Assembly: GCF_003024195.1 (NCBI RefSeq)
Contig: NZ_KZ679055.1
Coordinates: 124,001 to 188,000 of the forward strand
DNA length: 64,000 nt
From: Streptomyces dioscori
Lineage (GTDB): Bacteria; Actinomycetota; Actinomycetes; Streptomycetales; Streptomycetaceae
Direction of reading: 5' to 3'
Shown here piece by piece: positions 23,170-32,043 of this stretch. The notes beneath the pieces are model-generated. The model was not told the DNA's origin. It was given only the letters and a program-made list of their open reading frames with translations, and searched no databases. The first letter of the stretch is position 1, and every line of letters begins with the position of its first letter. Position numbers and translations under genes: made by a program.

Positions 23170-24870
23170 GTGTCCGAAGAACCGGGCAGTGAACGCGTGA
23201 TCGCCGGCCGATACCGCCTGCTCTCGCCGCTGGGCGAGGGCGGGATGGGGACGGTGTGGCGGGCCCGCGACGAGGTGCTGCACCGCGAGGTCGCCGTCAA
23301 GGAGGTACGGGCCCCGGGCGGGCTGCCGGGCCCCGACGTCGAGCGGATGTACGCCCGCCTGGAGCGTGAGGCGTGGGCCGCGGCCCGGGTCTCGAACCGC
23401 AATGTGGTGACGGTCTACGACGTGGCGACGGAGGACGGCCGCCCGTGGATCGTGATGGAGCTGATCCGCGGGATCGCACTGTCCGACGCGCTGGACGCGG
23501 AGGGCCCGATGCCTCCTCAGCGCGCCGCCCACATCGGCGCGGAGGTGCTCGCCGCGCTGCGGGCCGCGCACGAGGCGGGGGTCCTGCACCGGGACGTGAA
23601 GCCGGGCAACGTCCTGCTGTCGAACGACGGCCGCATCGTGCTCACCGACTTCGGCATCGCCACCGTCGAGGGCAGTTCGGCGCTCACCATGACCGGCGAG
23701 GTGATCGGCTCGCCGGAGTTCCTCGCCCCGGAGCGGGCGCTGGGGCGTACGCCGGGGCCCGAGTCGGACCTGTGGTCGCTCGGTGTGCTCCTGTACGCGG
23801 CCGTCGAGGGGAACTCGCCGTTCCGGCAGAACACCCCGCTCAGCACCCTGCGCGCGGTCGTCGACGAGGAGTTGCCGCCGCCGCTGCGGGCGGGCCCGCT
23901 CGCTCCGGTCATCGAAGGGCTGCTGCGCAAGGACCCGGCGGAACGCATGTCCGCCGAGGACGCCGAGCGGGATCTGCGGCTCGTCTCGGCCGGCGGTACG
24001 CCCCGTACGGGGCCCCTCCCCTACTCTCCGACGGTCGCCGCGTTCCCGCAGGCGGACCAGCGGGACGCGACCCGACCGTCCCCGGTGCCGGCGTACTCGC
24101 CCGCCTCCCCCGGCCCGCAGAGTCCGACCGCCACGACGACGGCCGCGCAGCCCGACCGTCCCCGGCGCGCCATGATCGTGATGATCGCGGGGCTGGCCGC
24201 TCTCGCCCTGGCCATCGCGGGCCTGAGCTACGCGCTGATCAACCGCGGCGACGGGGGCGACGGCGGGAACGGGGCCAAGAGCTCGAACGGCGGGACCACG
24301 AGCGGCGGCTCGACCGGCGGGAACGACAGCGGCGCGAGCAACGGGAGCGACGGGGGCGGCACCGACGGCGGCTCGACGACGGAGAACTCCGGTACGAGCG
24401 GGTCGGACGGCGGCTCGACCACGGGCGGCGGGAGTACGACGCCCGCGCCCACCCAGTCCGTGAAGGTGACGGTCTCGGGCTCGCACACCGACTACACCGG
24501 CGCCTGCCCGCCGCCCGAGGCGGAGGCTCCGACCTTCACGGCGACGTTCACCGTGGGCGTCGTACCGGTCGATGTGCAGTACCGCTGGGTGACGGAGACC
24601 GGCGAGGTGTCCGACCCCGGCTGGAAGACGCTCTCGTTCCCGCAGGGCGGCGGGAAGACCAAGCAGAACACGGTCGTCCTGACGACGTACGACACGTCCG
24701 GGACGCTCACGAACAAGATCGGTGTGGAGGTCCGCAGCCCGCAGCGGACGGAGTCGAACCAGGTGCCGTTCTCGGTGACGTGCGAGACGGAGGCCCCGAC
24801 GGGCGGGACCTCCGGCTCCGGTTCTCCGCAGGCACTGGCTCCGAACGGGGCGGTCAGGCCGCGGACGTGA
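23170..24870 (+). CDS. Transmembrane Ser/Thr protein kinase
   Basis: A 566-residue receptor-like kinase. The kinase domain (about residues 10-275) has the glycine loop GEGGMGTVWRARD, ATP Lys in VAVKEV, catalytic HRDVKPGN and DFGIATVEG, then SPEFLAPERA. A Pro-rich juxtamembrane stretch leads to one transmembrane segment (MIVMIAGLAALALAIAGLSY, near 340). Outside, a Gly/Ser/Thr/Asn-rich linker precedes a folded domain with two Cys (TGACPPPEAEAP, VPFSVTCETEAP), which may sense a ligand. The GTG at 23170 has GGGGGA six bases upstream. Its end overlaps the convergent esterase gene by 17 bases. Confidence 0.93.
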   Translation: MSEEPGSERVIAGRYRLLSPLGEGGMGTVWRARDEVLHREVAVKEVRAPGGLPGPDVERMYARLEREAWAAARVSNRNVVTVYDVATEDGRPWIVMELIRGIALSDALDAEGPMPPQRAAHIGAEVLAALRAAHEAGVLHRDVKPGNVLLSNDGRIVLTDFGIATVEGSSALTMTGEVIGSPEFLAPERALGRTPGPESDLWSLGVLLYAAVEGNSPFRQNTPLSTLRAVVDEELPPPLRAGPLAPVIEGLLRKDPAERMSAEDAERDLRLVSAGGTPRTGPLPYSPTVAAFPQADQRDATRPSPVPAYSPASPGPQSPTATTTAAQPDRPRRAMIVMIAGLAALALAIAGLSYALINRGDGGDGGNGAKSSNGGTTSGGSTGGNDSGASNGSDGGGTDGGSTTENSGTSGSDGGSTTGGGSTTPAPTQSVKVTVSGSHTDYTGACPPPEAEAPTFTATFTVGVVPVDVQYRWVTETGEVSDPGWKTLSFPQGGGKTKQNTVVLTTYDTSGTLTNKIGVEVRSPQRTESNQVPFSVTCETEAPTGGTSGSGSPQALAPNGAVRPRT

Positions 24871-25663
24871 AGACGGGCAGGTAGCCGCCCGACTGACCGG
24901 CGGCGGTCGGGTGGTAGGACTCGCCGATGTTCAACCAGTTGACGCTGTGCAGCCAGGCGCTGCCGGAGCAGATCTCGTGGTTGGTGAAGGTGGGGCGTAC
25001 GTCACCGAACGTGAAGCCGTGGTCGGCGGCGCGCTTGGCGATGGCGCTGTCCAGGTGGTCGGCGGCGCCGTTGATGGCGGCCCGTTCCGTCTCGGTGAGA
25101 CCGGTCAGGCAGCTGCCGCTCAGCTTGTAGAAGCGGGGGTAGCCCAGCACGACCACCTGGGCCGCCGGGGCCTTGGCGCTGATCGCCGAGTAGACCGAGT
25201 CGAGCCTGCCGGGGAGTGTCGAGTCGACGTACGCCTTCGCCGTGTTGACGCGGGCGACGCAGGTGCTCTCGGACTGCAGGACACAGGTCGTCATGACGTC
25301 GGCGAAACCGGCGTCGTTGCCGCCGACGGAGATCGAGACGAGGCCGGTGCCGGAGTTGAGCGGGCCCAGCTGGTTCGCCAGAACATCACTCGTACGAGCG
25401 CCCGAGCAAGCGGTGAAGTCGAAGGACGAGGGTGAGTTCGCGGCCGCCCACAGGTAGGGATAGGCCTTCGTGCTGCGCTTGCAGTCGCCGCTTGAGCTGA
25501 TGTAGCTGCCCGCGCCGACGCCGGAGGAGTAGGAGTCGCCGAGGGCCACATAGCCCGTGGCGGCGGCCTGTTCGGATGCCTGGGCCGTCGCTGCCCCGGT
25601 GAGGGCGAAGGCGGCGGCGAGGAGAAGTGAGGTCACGTATGCCGTAAGTCGGGAACGTCTCAT
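24854..25663 (-). CDS. Secreted SGNH/GDSL esterase-lipase
   Basis: A 269-residue secreted hydrolase. The signal peptide runs to about residue 30 (TAQAS). Block I is ALGDSYSSG with nucleophile Ser44; block III is VSISVGGNDAGF with the oxyanion Asn; block V near the end is NIGESYHPTAAGQ, with the catalytic His in YHP. Six Cys probably form the disulfides seen in Streptomyces enzymes of this type. It should cleave esters of fatty acids outside the cell. The start at 25663 has a strong GGGAGG site. It shares a 317-base divergent promoter region with the subtilisin-like protease. Confidence 0.95.
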   Translation of the reverse strand: MRRSRLTAYVTSLLLAAAFALTGAATAQASEQAAATGYVALGDSYSSGVGAGSYISSSGDCKRSTKAYPYLWAAANSPSSFDFTACSGARTSDVLANQLGPLNSGTGLVSISVGGNDAGFADVMTTCVLQSESTCVARVNTAKAYVDSTLPGRLDSVYSAISAKAPAAQVVVLGYPRFYKLSGSCLTGLTETERAAINGAADHLDSAIAKRAADHGFTFGDVRPTFTNHEICSGSAWLHSVNWLNIGESYHPTAAGQSGGYLPVFTSAA

Positions 25664-25980
25664 GGAACCTCCCTTTAGCAGGATCTCTGCCGTGACTTTG
25701 GTACCAGCCGCACGTGTCGCCAGGAAGTGTTCATGCCAAGACTTTTCTGGACAGGCAGGTAGTTCTTCCTGGCGTTCACCACACGTTCGATTGCGTGCTC
25801 ATGACAGACATGTGACATACCCTCAACTCCCTTGAGCTACGCCCGTAGATCGATCACGCTGATGTCTCAACCGGTAGCGGAACGCGACGCTCCTGGCTGT
25901 GCGCGCAATCACGTGCGCACCCCCCACAGACGCGCGCCCCATCCCAGGCGCGCGCCGCCTATGAGGAGGAATCCCTCGTA
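25664..25980. promoter_or_regulatory. Divergent promoter region of the esterase and subtilisin genes
   Basis: No gene is visible here. The middle is less GC-rich than the surroundings. Two small palindromes are adjacent: CTCAA-CTCCC-TTGAG (25822-25836) and CTACG-CC-CGTAG (25837-25848). They are likely protein sites shared by the two secreted-enzyme genes. GTGCGC and GCGCAC arms near 25897-25918 form a further weak inverted repeat. The GAGGAGGA ribosome-binding site of the protease lies at about 25961-25968. Confidence 0.5.
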
Positions 25981-27189
25981 ATGGCACAGCTGCGTAGCAA
26001 GAAGATCCGGATCGCCGCGGCGACCTCCGTGGTGACCGCCGCCCTGCTCGGCGCCGTCACCGCCCTCCCCGCCCAGGCCGCACCGGCCGAGGGCCGGGTC
26101 CTGGCGACGGACTCCCCCACCGCCGTCAAGGACAGCTACATCGTCACGCTCAAGAAGGGCGCCGGCTTCAAGGCCTCGTCGGCCCAGGGCAAGAGCCTCA
26201 TCAAGGGATACGGCGGCACCGTCGCGAAGACGTTCGGCGCCGCGCTGAACGGCTACTCGGCGAACCTCTCCGCGGCCGAGGCCCGCAGACTCGCCGCCGA
26301 CCCGTCGGTGGCCACGGTCGAGCAGAACCAGATCGTGCGGGCGAGCGACACCACCCAGTCCAACGCGCCCTGGGGTCTCGACCGGTCCGACCAGGCGTCA
26401 CTGCCGCTCTCCGGCACGTACACCTACCCGGACTCGGCGGGCAGCGGAGTGACGGCGTACGTCATCGACACCGGCGTACGCATCACGCACTCGCAGATCA
26501 GCGGGCGGGCCAGCTACGGCTACGACGCCGTGGACGGCGACACCGTCGCCTCCGACGGCAACGGTCACGGCACGCACGTCGCCACGACCATCGCGGGCTC
26601 GACCTACGGCATCGCCAAGAAGGCGAACATCGTGGCGGTCCGCGTGCTCGACAACGCCGGGTCCGGCACCACCGCGGGCGTCATCGCCGGCATCAACTGG
26701 GTGACCGCGAACCACAGCGGTCCCTCGGTGGCCAACCTGTCGCTCGGCGGGGGCGCGTCCTCCACGCTGGACGCCGCGGTGTCCAACTCCATCGCGAGCG
26801 GGGTGACCTACGCGGTGGCGGCGGGCAACAGCAGCGCCAACGCCTCGTCGTACTCGCCGGCCCGGGTCGCCGCGGCGATCACTGTCGGGGCGACCACCAG
26901 CACGGACGCGAAGGCCAGCTACTCGAACTTCGGGTCGGTGCTGGACATCTTCGCGCCCGGGTCGTCGATCACAGCGGGCTGGAACACGAGCGACACGGCT
27001 ACGAGCACGATCTCCGGTACGTCGATGGCGACGCCGCATGTCGCGGGCGCGGCGGCGGTGTATCTGGCCGGTCACACCTCGGCGACTCCTGCCCAGGTCG
27101 CCACGGCCCTGGTGAACGGCGCCACCACCGGCAAGGTCACGTCCCCCGGCACGGGCTCCCCCAACCGCCTCCTGAAGATAGTCCCGTAA
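25981..27189 (+). CDS. Secreted subtilisin-like serine protease (S8) with I9 propeptide
   Basis: A 402-residue preproprotease. Signal peptide to about residue 33 (LPAQA), an inhibitor I9 propeptide (DSYIVTLKKGAGF to VATVEQNQIV), then the S8 domain from about 125. The triad is Asp in AYVIDTGV, His in GNGHGTHVATT and Ser in SGTSMATPHVAGAA; the oxyanion Asn is in AVAAGNSSANASS. This is the subclass of proteinase K and Streptomyces alkaline serine proteases. There is no C-terminal extension. GAGGAGGA precedes the ATG. Its end is followed by a strong hairpin. It should degrade extracellular protein. Confidence 0.96.
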   Translation: MAQLRSKKIRIAAATSVVTAALLGAVTALPAQAAPAEGRVLATDSPTAVKDSYIVTLKKGAGFKASSAQGKSLIKGYGGTVAKTFGAALNGYSANLSAAEARRLAADPSVATVEQNQIVRASDTTQSNAPWGLDRSDQASLPLSGTYTYPDSAGSGVTAYVIDTGVRITHSQISGRASYGYDAVDGDTVASDGNGHGTHVATTIAGSTYGIAKKANIVAVRVLDNAGSGTTAGVIAGINWVTANHSGPSVANLSLGGGASSTLDAAVSNSIASGVTYAVAAGNSSANASSYSPARVAAAITVGATTSTDAKASYSNFGSVLDIFAPGSSITAGWNTSDTATSTISGTSMATPHVAGAAAVYLAGHTSATPAQVATALVNGATTGKVTSPGTGSPNRLLKIVP

Positions 27190-27208
27190 CCAACCCGCAC
27201 CCCAAAGA

Positions 27209-27254
27209 CCGCGCCGTTCCCCGCACCCCTTCAGGGGCGCGGGGAACGGCGCGG
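27209..27254. terminator. Hairpin terminator after the subtilisin gene (repeat family)
   Basis: A 21-base stem with one mismatch (CCGCGCCGTTCCCCGC against GCGGGGAACGGCGCGG plus CCCC/GGGG) closes on a TTCA loop, 20 bases after the stop. It is made of two opposed copies of the GGGGCGCGGGGAAC repeat. There is no U tract. Confidence 0.7.
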
Positions 27255-27387
27255 CCCGCCCCCACCGGCCCGCGGGCGAAAGACAACCCCCCTTCACGCG
27301 CCGGCAGCCGCCACAGGGCTTGACTGCCCCCGGACAGCTGCGCGACATTGAAGCCCGGCATCCGGCGCTTCAGGGGGCAAGTCGCCC

Positions 27388-27834
27388 ATGCAGACCATAG
27401 GTATCAAGTCATCATCATCACACCCGCCCGACCCGGACGGCGAAGAGCGGTTACGACAGGCGCGAACCCCGGCAAGGGACCTGCTCCCCCTGCTCGCGGG
27501 AGCGGCCACCACGATCGCCGGCGTAGGCGCCGTACTGGCCCTCGCCGACATCGACTCCCCCCTGCGTGCCCCGTTCACGCTCTTCTTCCTGCTCGCCGCC
27601 CCCGCCGCCACCGTGGCGATCGCCCTGCGGAACCTGGAACCGGTCGGCCGCGTCCTGGCGTCCCTGTCGGCAGCGGTAGCTGTCAATCTTCTGGTCGCCC
27701 AGGGCATGCTCGCCGTGCACCGGTGGTCGGTCCCGGGCGGCATCGCGGCCGTGGCCGCACTCAGTTCCCTCATTCTCCTGCTGGTCCTGGTACGGCGCCT
27801 GCGCGGCCGTACGGCGAGAAGACGGGTCTCCTGA
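27388..27834 (+). CDS. Small integral membrane protein, first gene of the glycan cluster
   Basis: A 148-residue protein with a hydrophilic N-terminus (about 30 residues) and four hydrophobic segments (LLPLLAGAATTIAGVGAVLA, FTLFFLLAAPAATVAIAL, VLASLSAAVAVNLLVAQGML, AVAALSSLILLLVLV), ending in a basic RRLRGRTARRRVS tail. I do not recognise a family; proteins of this kind often assist polysaccharide export or assembly. The next gene starts one base after its stop, so the two are surely co-translated. Start choice is not certain because no good ribosome-binding site is seen. Confidence 0.68.
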   Translation: MQTIGIKSSSSHPPDPDGEERLRQARTPARDLLPLLAGAATTIAGVGAVLALADIDSPLRAPFTLFFLLAAPAATVAIALRNLEPVGRVLASLSAAVAVNLLVAQGMLAVHRWSVPGGIAAVAALSSLILLLVLVRRLRGRTARRRVS

Positions 27835-27835
27835 C

Positions 27836-28948
27836 GTGGACGACGTGAACGACGTGGCCATCAGCGTGTACCGCCCCGGCGAACTGACCTCCGCCGACCG
27901 GTCGGCATGGACGGCCTTCCAGTCGAAGGCCCATCTGCACGACACACCGGAACTCGCGAACCCGTTCCTGTCCCCGGAGTTCACGCTGGCCGTGGGCCGC
28001 TGCCGGCGCGGCGTACGGATCGCGGTCATCAGGGAGAACGGCGAGCCCGCCGCGTTCTTCCCCTTCCACACCACCGCCGCGGGCGTCGGCCGCGCGATCG
28101 GCCTGGGCATCTCGGACTGCCAGGGGCTGGTCCACCGCCCCGGTTTCACCTGGGACGCCCGGGAGCTGCTGCGGGCCTGTGGGCTCTCCGTGTGGGAGTT
28201 CGACCACCTGGCGGAAGGCCAGACGCCGTTCGAGGCCGGAGCCTCCGGCACCTTCCCGTCCCCCGTCATCGACGTGGACCGCGGCTACGAGGCGTTTCTG
28301 ACCCAACTGCGCGCCCGGTCGCCGAAGTTCACCCGGACCACGCTCGCCAAGGAGCGCAAGCTGGGCCGTGACCACGCGGACGTGCGGTACGTGCACGACG
28401 AGCGCGACCCCGAGGTGCTGAGCACGCTGATGCGCTGGAAGTCGGCGCAGTACCGCAGGACCGGGCGCAGCGACCGCTTCGCGCACGACTGGATCACCCG
28501 GCTGGCACAGCAGCTCTTCCACAGCCGTTCCGAGTCGTTCGCCGGGCTCCTGTCGGTGCTCTACGCCGACGGCCGGCCGATCGCCGCGCACTTCGGACTG
28601 CGCTCCGAGCGGGTCCTGGCGTGCTGGTTCCCCGCCTACGACCCGGAGTTCTCGAAATACTCCCCGGGATTGATCCTGCATCTGCGCATGGCCGAGGCGG
28701 CCGCCGCCGACGGCATTGCCTATCTGGATCTCGGCCGGGGTCAGAAGGAATACAAGGACTCCCTGAAGACACGGGAACTCACCGTGTCCGAAGGGTGGGT
28801 TGCGCGCCGCCATCCCGTGGCGTTCGGACACCGGGCGCGGCGCGCCCCCGTCCGCGCTCTGCGCAATGCGGTGCTGGGGAGGCCGGAGTTGTTCGAGCCG
28901 GCCGACAAGATGCTCAAACGGATGGGGAAGATCCGTTCGGGCGGTTGA
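27836..28948 (+). CDS. CelD/BioF2-like GNAT acyltransferase
   Basis: A 370-residue protein of the CelD (cellulose biosynthesis) acetyltransferase type. The first half includes AAFFPFHTTAAGVGRAIG and a conserved SPKFTRTTLAKERKLGRDHA; the second GNAT fold has LSVLYADGRPIAAHFGLRSE, CWFPAYDPEFSKYSPGLILH and YLDLGRGQKEYKDSLKTREL, the usual hallmark region. Such enzymes transfer acyl groups onto glycans or peptidoglycan precursors. The GTG start is one base after the preceding stop. It lies beside glycosyltransferases and a polysaccharide deacetylase, so it may acylate the cluster's polymer. Confidence 0.87.
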   Translation: MDDVNDVAISVYRPGELTSADRSAWTAFQSKAHLHDTPELANPFLSPEFTLAVGRCRRGVRIAVIRENGEPAAFFPFHTTAAGVGRAIGLGISDCQGLVHRPGFTWDARELLRACGLSVWEFDHLAEGQTPFEAGASGTFPSPVIDVDRGYEAFLTQLRARSPKFTRTTLAKERKLGRDHADVRYVHDERDPEVLSTLMRWKSAQYRRTGRSDRFAHDWITRLAQQLFHSRSESFAGLLSVLYADGRPIAAHFGLRSERVLACWFPAYDPEFSKYSPGLILHLRMAEAAAADGIAYLDLGRGQKEYKDSLKTRELTVSEGWVARRHPVAFGHRARRAPVRALRNAVLGRPELFEPADKMLKRMGKIRSGG

Positions 28949-29315
28949 GTAACGGCCAAAACAACAAAAACGTGAGGCCATGTTCCAGGTCTTGCCATAG
29001 CGTCTCAATCATCAATACCGTCGTACATCTCACCCGCATCGGTCCATCAGTGCATATGCGATCTAGGGGAGGGCTCAAGATCGCGACGAGGGCCCGGCGC
29101 GGGGCGCGGTAGGGGGGTGCCGTGCTCGGTGACCGCAACTGTGCCGAGCCGTGCCGCGAGACCGACCCAGACAGTCGGCCAGTTATGCCAGCTCACCCGG
29201 CGTGGACGGAGATCTATTTCGGCATGCCGTGAGTGAGAAACCCCCCTTTCGAACCGGACAAAGAACCGGACCGCCCAGGGGCGGGCGGTCCACCGGACGA
29301 GAGGGACCGGACTCA
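28949..29315 (+). promoter_or_regulatory. Intergenic region upstream of the glycosyltransferase operon
   Basis: No gene is convincing here. The first 120 bases are unusually AT-rich for this genome (aaaacaacaaaaacg, atcatcaataccg) and may be a promoter or nucleoid-protein site. The last 60 bases carry a GC hairpin and the GAGAGGGA site for the first glycosyltransferase. It may give that operon its own promoter, apart from the acyltransferase gene. Confidence 0.4.
29268..29291 (+). promoter_or_regulatory. 5-prime leader hairpin before the first glycosyltransferase
   Basis: GGACCGCCC and GGGCGGTCC form a perfect nine-base stem with an AGGGGC loop, ending 24 bases before the ATG and just ahead of the ribosome-binding site. 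It could be an attenuator, an RNA stabiliser or a translational control. Confidence 0.45.
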
Positions 29316-30182
29316 ATGACTTCTTTTCTGCGCCCGGCGGATTCGGGACAAGATCAGATCAAGGACCAGCTCAGGAATGAGTTTCAAGGTCAGATTCAGG
29401 ATCAGATCACTGCCAGCACGTACCGGCCCATATCAACTCACCTGGCCATAGCGCCGCCGGTGAGCATCGTGATTCCCGCCATGAACGAGGCGGAGAATCT
29501 CCCGTTCGTCTTCAAGACACTTCCGCAGTGGATTCACGAAGTGGTGCTCGTCGATGGGAATTCCACCGACGACACCGTGGCCGTCGCCCGCGAGCTGTGG
29601 CCCGACGTCAAGGTCATCGAGCAGCGCGGCAAGGGCAAGGGCGACGCACTGATCACCGGTTTCGAGGCGTGCACCGGCGACATCATCGTGATGGTCGACG
29701 CGGACGGCTCGGCCGACGGTCACGAGATCGTCAGTTACGTCTCCGCGCTGGTCTCCGGGGCCGACTTCGCGAAGGGTTCGCGGTTCGCCAACGGCGGCGG
29801 CACGGACGACATGACACCGATCCGCAAGCTCGGCAACTGGGCGCTGTGCACGGTCGTCAACCGCAAGTTCGGCGCGCGCTACACCGATCTCTGCTACGGA
29901 TACAACGCGTTCTGGCGGCACTGCCTGGACAAGATCGACCTCGACTGCACGGGCTTCGAGGTGGAGACCCTGATGAACATCAGGGTGGTCAAGGCGGGGC
30001 TGAAGGTCCAGGAGATACCGAGCCACGAGTACGTCCGCATCCACGGCGCGAGCAATCTGCGGGCCGTGCGTGACGGACTGCGGGTGCTCAAGGTGATCCT
30101 CAAGGAGCGCTCCAACCGGCGCTCGCTGCGCCGCCGCCCGCGTGCGCTCACGCTCGGCTCCGGTACGGGAGAAGCGTCTTGA
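29316..30182 (+). CDS. Family 2 glycosyltransferase (dolichol-phosphate mannosyltransferase type)
   Basis: A 288-residue GT-A enzyme, cytoplasmic. PPVSIVIPAMNEAENLPFVF is the family opening; VLVDGNSTDDTVAVA and MVDADGSADG (the metal-binding DxD equivalent) follow, then RFANGGGTDDMTPIRKLGNW and GYNAFWRHCLDKI. It probably links a sugar nucleotide to a polyprenyl phosphate. There is an odd N-terminal stretch of about 45 residues rich in Gln, Asp and Ile (DQIKDQLRNEFQGQIQDQI), encoded by repeated gatcag units and unlike the neighbouring codon use. It could form a coiled coil. The stop overlaps the next TTG start. Confidence 0.9.
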   Translation: MTSFLRPADSGQDQIKDQLRNEFQGQIQDQITASTYRPISTHLAIAPPVSIVIPAMNEAENLPFVFKTLPQWIHEVVLVDGNSTDDTVAVARELWPDVKVIEQRGKGKGDALITGFEACTGDIIVMVDADGSADGHEIVSYVSALVSGADFAKGSRFANGGGTDDMTPIRKLGNWALCTVVNRKFGARYTDLCYGYNAFWRHCLDKIDLDCTGFEVETLMNIRVVKAGLKVQEIPSHEYVRIHGASNLRAVRDGLRVLKVILKERSNRRSLRRRPRALTLGSGTGEAS

Positions 30183-31237
30183 GCGCTCCGGACATCTCAG
30201 TGGTGATCTGTGTCTACACCGAGGACCGCTGGGAGGACATTCTCGCGGCGGTCGCCTCGGTGCGGGCGCAGTCCCGGCCCGCAAGGGAGACCCTGCTGGT
30301 CGTCGATCACAACCAGACACTCCTGGACCGGCTGGCGAAGGAGTACAAGGAGTACAACGAACGCGAGGAGCACGAGGGAGCCGGGGAGGTGCGGGTGCTC
30401 GCCAACGCGGGCCCCCGTGGCCTGTCCGCGGGCCGCAACACCGGTATCGCCGCCTCCCGCGGCGACGTCATCGCCTTCCTCGACGACGACGCGGTGGCCG
30501 AGCGCGACTGGCTCCGCCACTTCGCCGAGGGGTACGAGGATCCGCTGGTGATGGCGGTCGGCGGCCGGACCATGCCTATCTGGGCGTCGGGCCGCCGGCC
30601 CGTCTGGTTCCCCGCGGAGTTCGACTGGGTGGTGGGCTGCACGTACAAGGGGCTGCCGCCCGGCCGGGTCCGGGTACGCAACGTACTCGGCGGCAACGCC
30701 TCGTTCCGCCGTACGGCCTTCGACGCGGCGGGCGGTTTCGCGACCGGCATCGGGCGCGACGGCGACAGACGTCCGCTGGGCTGCGAGGAGACGGAGCTGT
30801 GCATCCGGCTCACCCGGGCCCGGCCGGACGCCGTCCTGCTGATCGACGACCGGGCGGTGATCCACCACCGGGTGCCGGAGACACGCGAGCACTTCGCGTA
30901 CTTCCGCACCCGTACGTACGCCGAAGGTCTGTCCAAGGCCCTGGTCGCCCGGAGCGTCGGGGCCGGCAAGGGACTTGAGTCGGAGCGCCGCTACACCACG
31001 CGTGTGCTGCCCGCCGGAGTCGCGCGCGGGCTGCGCGACGCGCTGCTCGCCCGCCCCGGCGGCGCGGGCCGGGCCGCCGCCATCGTCACCGGAGTCGTGA
31101 CGGCGGCGGGCGGCTACGCACTCGGGAGCGTCCGGGCGCGCAGGGGCGGAACCACGTTCGCGGCGCTCCCGATCGAGCGGAACAGCCGGACCGGGGGGAC
31201 CGACGCGATCGAGCGGACCGAGGGGGCCGAACCATGA
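30179..31237 (+). CDS. Family 2 glycosyltransferase
   Basis: A 352-residue GT-A enzyme starting SAPDISVVICVYTEDRWEDI. The donor site lies in LLVVDHNQTLLDRL and the metal-binding motif in ASRGDVIAFLDDDAVAERDW; LGGNASFRRTAFDAAGGF and CEETELCIRLTRARP are the usual acceptor-side motifs. The last 80 residues have one or two weakly hydrophobic stretches (AAIVTGVVTAAGGYALGSV) that may touch the membrane. The start codon is TTG, overlapping the previous stop (TTGA), and the end overlaps the deacetylase start (ATGA), so three enzymes are translationally coupled. Confidence 0.9.
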   Translation: MSAPDISVVICVYTEDRWEDILAAVASVRAQSRPARETLLVVDHNQTLLDRLAKEYKEYNEREEHEGAGEVRVLANAGPRGLSAGRNTGIAASRGDVIAFLDDDAVAERDWLRHFAEGYEDPLVMAVGGRTMPIWASGRRPVWFPAEFDWVVGCTYKGLPPGRVRVRNVLGGNASFRRTAFDAAGGFATGIGRDGDRRPLGCEETELCIRLTRARPDAVLLIDDRAVIHHRVPETREHFAYFRTRTYAEGLSKALVARSVGAGKGLESERRYTTRVLPAGVARGLRDALLARPGGAGRAAAIVTGVVTAAGGYALGSVRARRGGTTFAALPIERNSRTGGTDAIERTEGAEP

Positions 31238-32043
31238 GTGGATCACCCGAGCCGCGCGTGCCGATCCTCATGTACCACTCGGTGGCGAAGGCGCCGAACG
31301 ACGCCACCCGCACGCTGTCCGTGACACCCGAGGCGTTCGCCGAACAGATGGCACTGCTGCGCGGCTCGGGCTTCACCCCGGTCGACACCGCCCTGCTCGC
31401 CGGGAGTTGGCGCGAGTCGGCACCCCTGCCGGAACGCCCCGTACTGATCACCTTCGACGACGGCTACGAGGGCGTGCACCGGCACGCCCTGCCCGTGCTC
31501 ACCCGGCACGGCTTCGCGGCCACGCTGTTCGTGTCGACGGGCTGGCTGCGCGGGGAGTACGACACCGGGGGCGGCCTCGACGTCATGCTCGACTGGGACC
31601 AGGTGCGCGAACTGGGCTCCTCCGGTGTCGAGATCGGCGGCCACAGCCATACGCATCCGCAGCTGGACCAGCTGCCCGACGACGCCCTGCGCTACGAACT
31701 GCGGCACTGCCGGGAGATCATCGCCGCCGAACTGGGCGTGCTCCCGGCGTCGTTCGCGTACCCGTACGGCTACTCCAGCCGCCGGGTGCGCCGGGCCGTG
31801 CGCGAGGCGGGCTTCACCCAGTCGCTCGCCGTGGGCAACGCCCTCGCGCGGCGCCGCCAGGGACCGTACGCGCTGCGGCGGGTCACCGTGCGCCGCAGCA
31901 CCGGGATCGAGGAGTTCGAGCGGCTCGTCGAGGGCCGCGCGATCGCCCGTATCTTCGCCAGGGACCGTGCCCTCACCAAGGGGTACTCCATGGTCCGCAG
32001 AGCACGACAGGTTCGCCGGAAGGCCATCCGTTCCCGTGTCTGA
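31234..32043 (+). CDS. Polysaccharide deacetylase (CE4, NodB homology)
   Basis: A 269-residue metal-dependent deacetylase. Motif 1 is LITFDDGYEG (catalytic base Asp and metal Asp), motif 2 is IGGHSHTHPQLDQL (metal His pair), motif 3 is ASFAYPYGYSSRRVRRAV. PILMYHSVAKAP at the start is typical. No signal peptide is visible, so it may act on lipid-linked intermediates inside the cell, or be exported otherwise. The basic C-terminus (MVRRARQVRRKAIRSRV) could bind membrane. It overlaps both neighbours (ATGA upstream, eight bases downstream) in the glycan operon. Confidence 0.92.
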   Translation: MSGSPEPRVPILMYHSVAKAPNDATRTLSVTPEAFAEQMALLRGSGFTPVDTALLAGSWRESAPLPERPVLITFDDGYEGVHRHALPVLTRHGFAATLFVSTGWLRGEYDTGGGLDVMLDWDQVRELGSSGVEIGGHSHTHPQLDQLPDDALRYELRHCREIIAAELGVLPASFAYPYGYSSRRVRRAVREAGFTQSLAVGNALARRRQGPYALRRVTVRRSTGIEEFERLVEGRAIARIFARDRALTKGYSMVRRARQVRRKAIRSRV

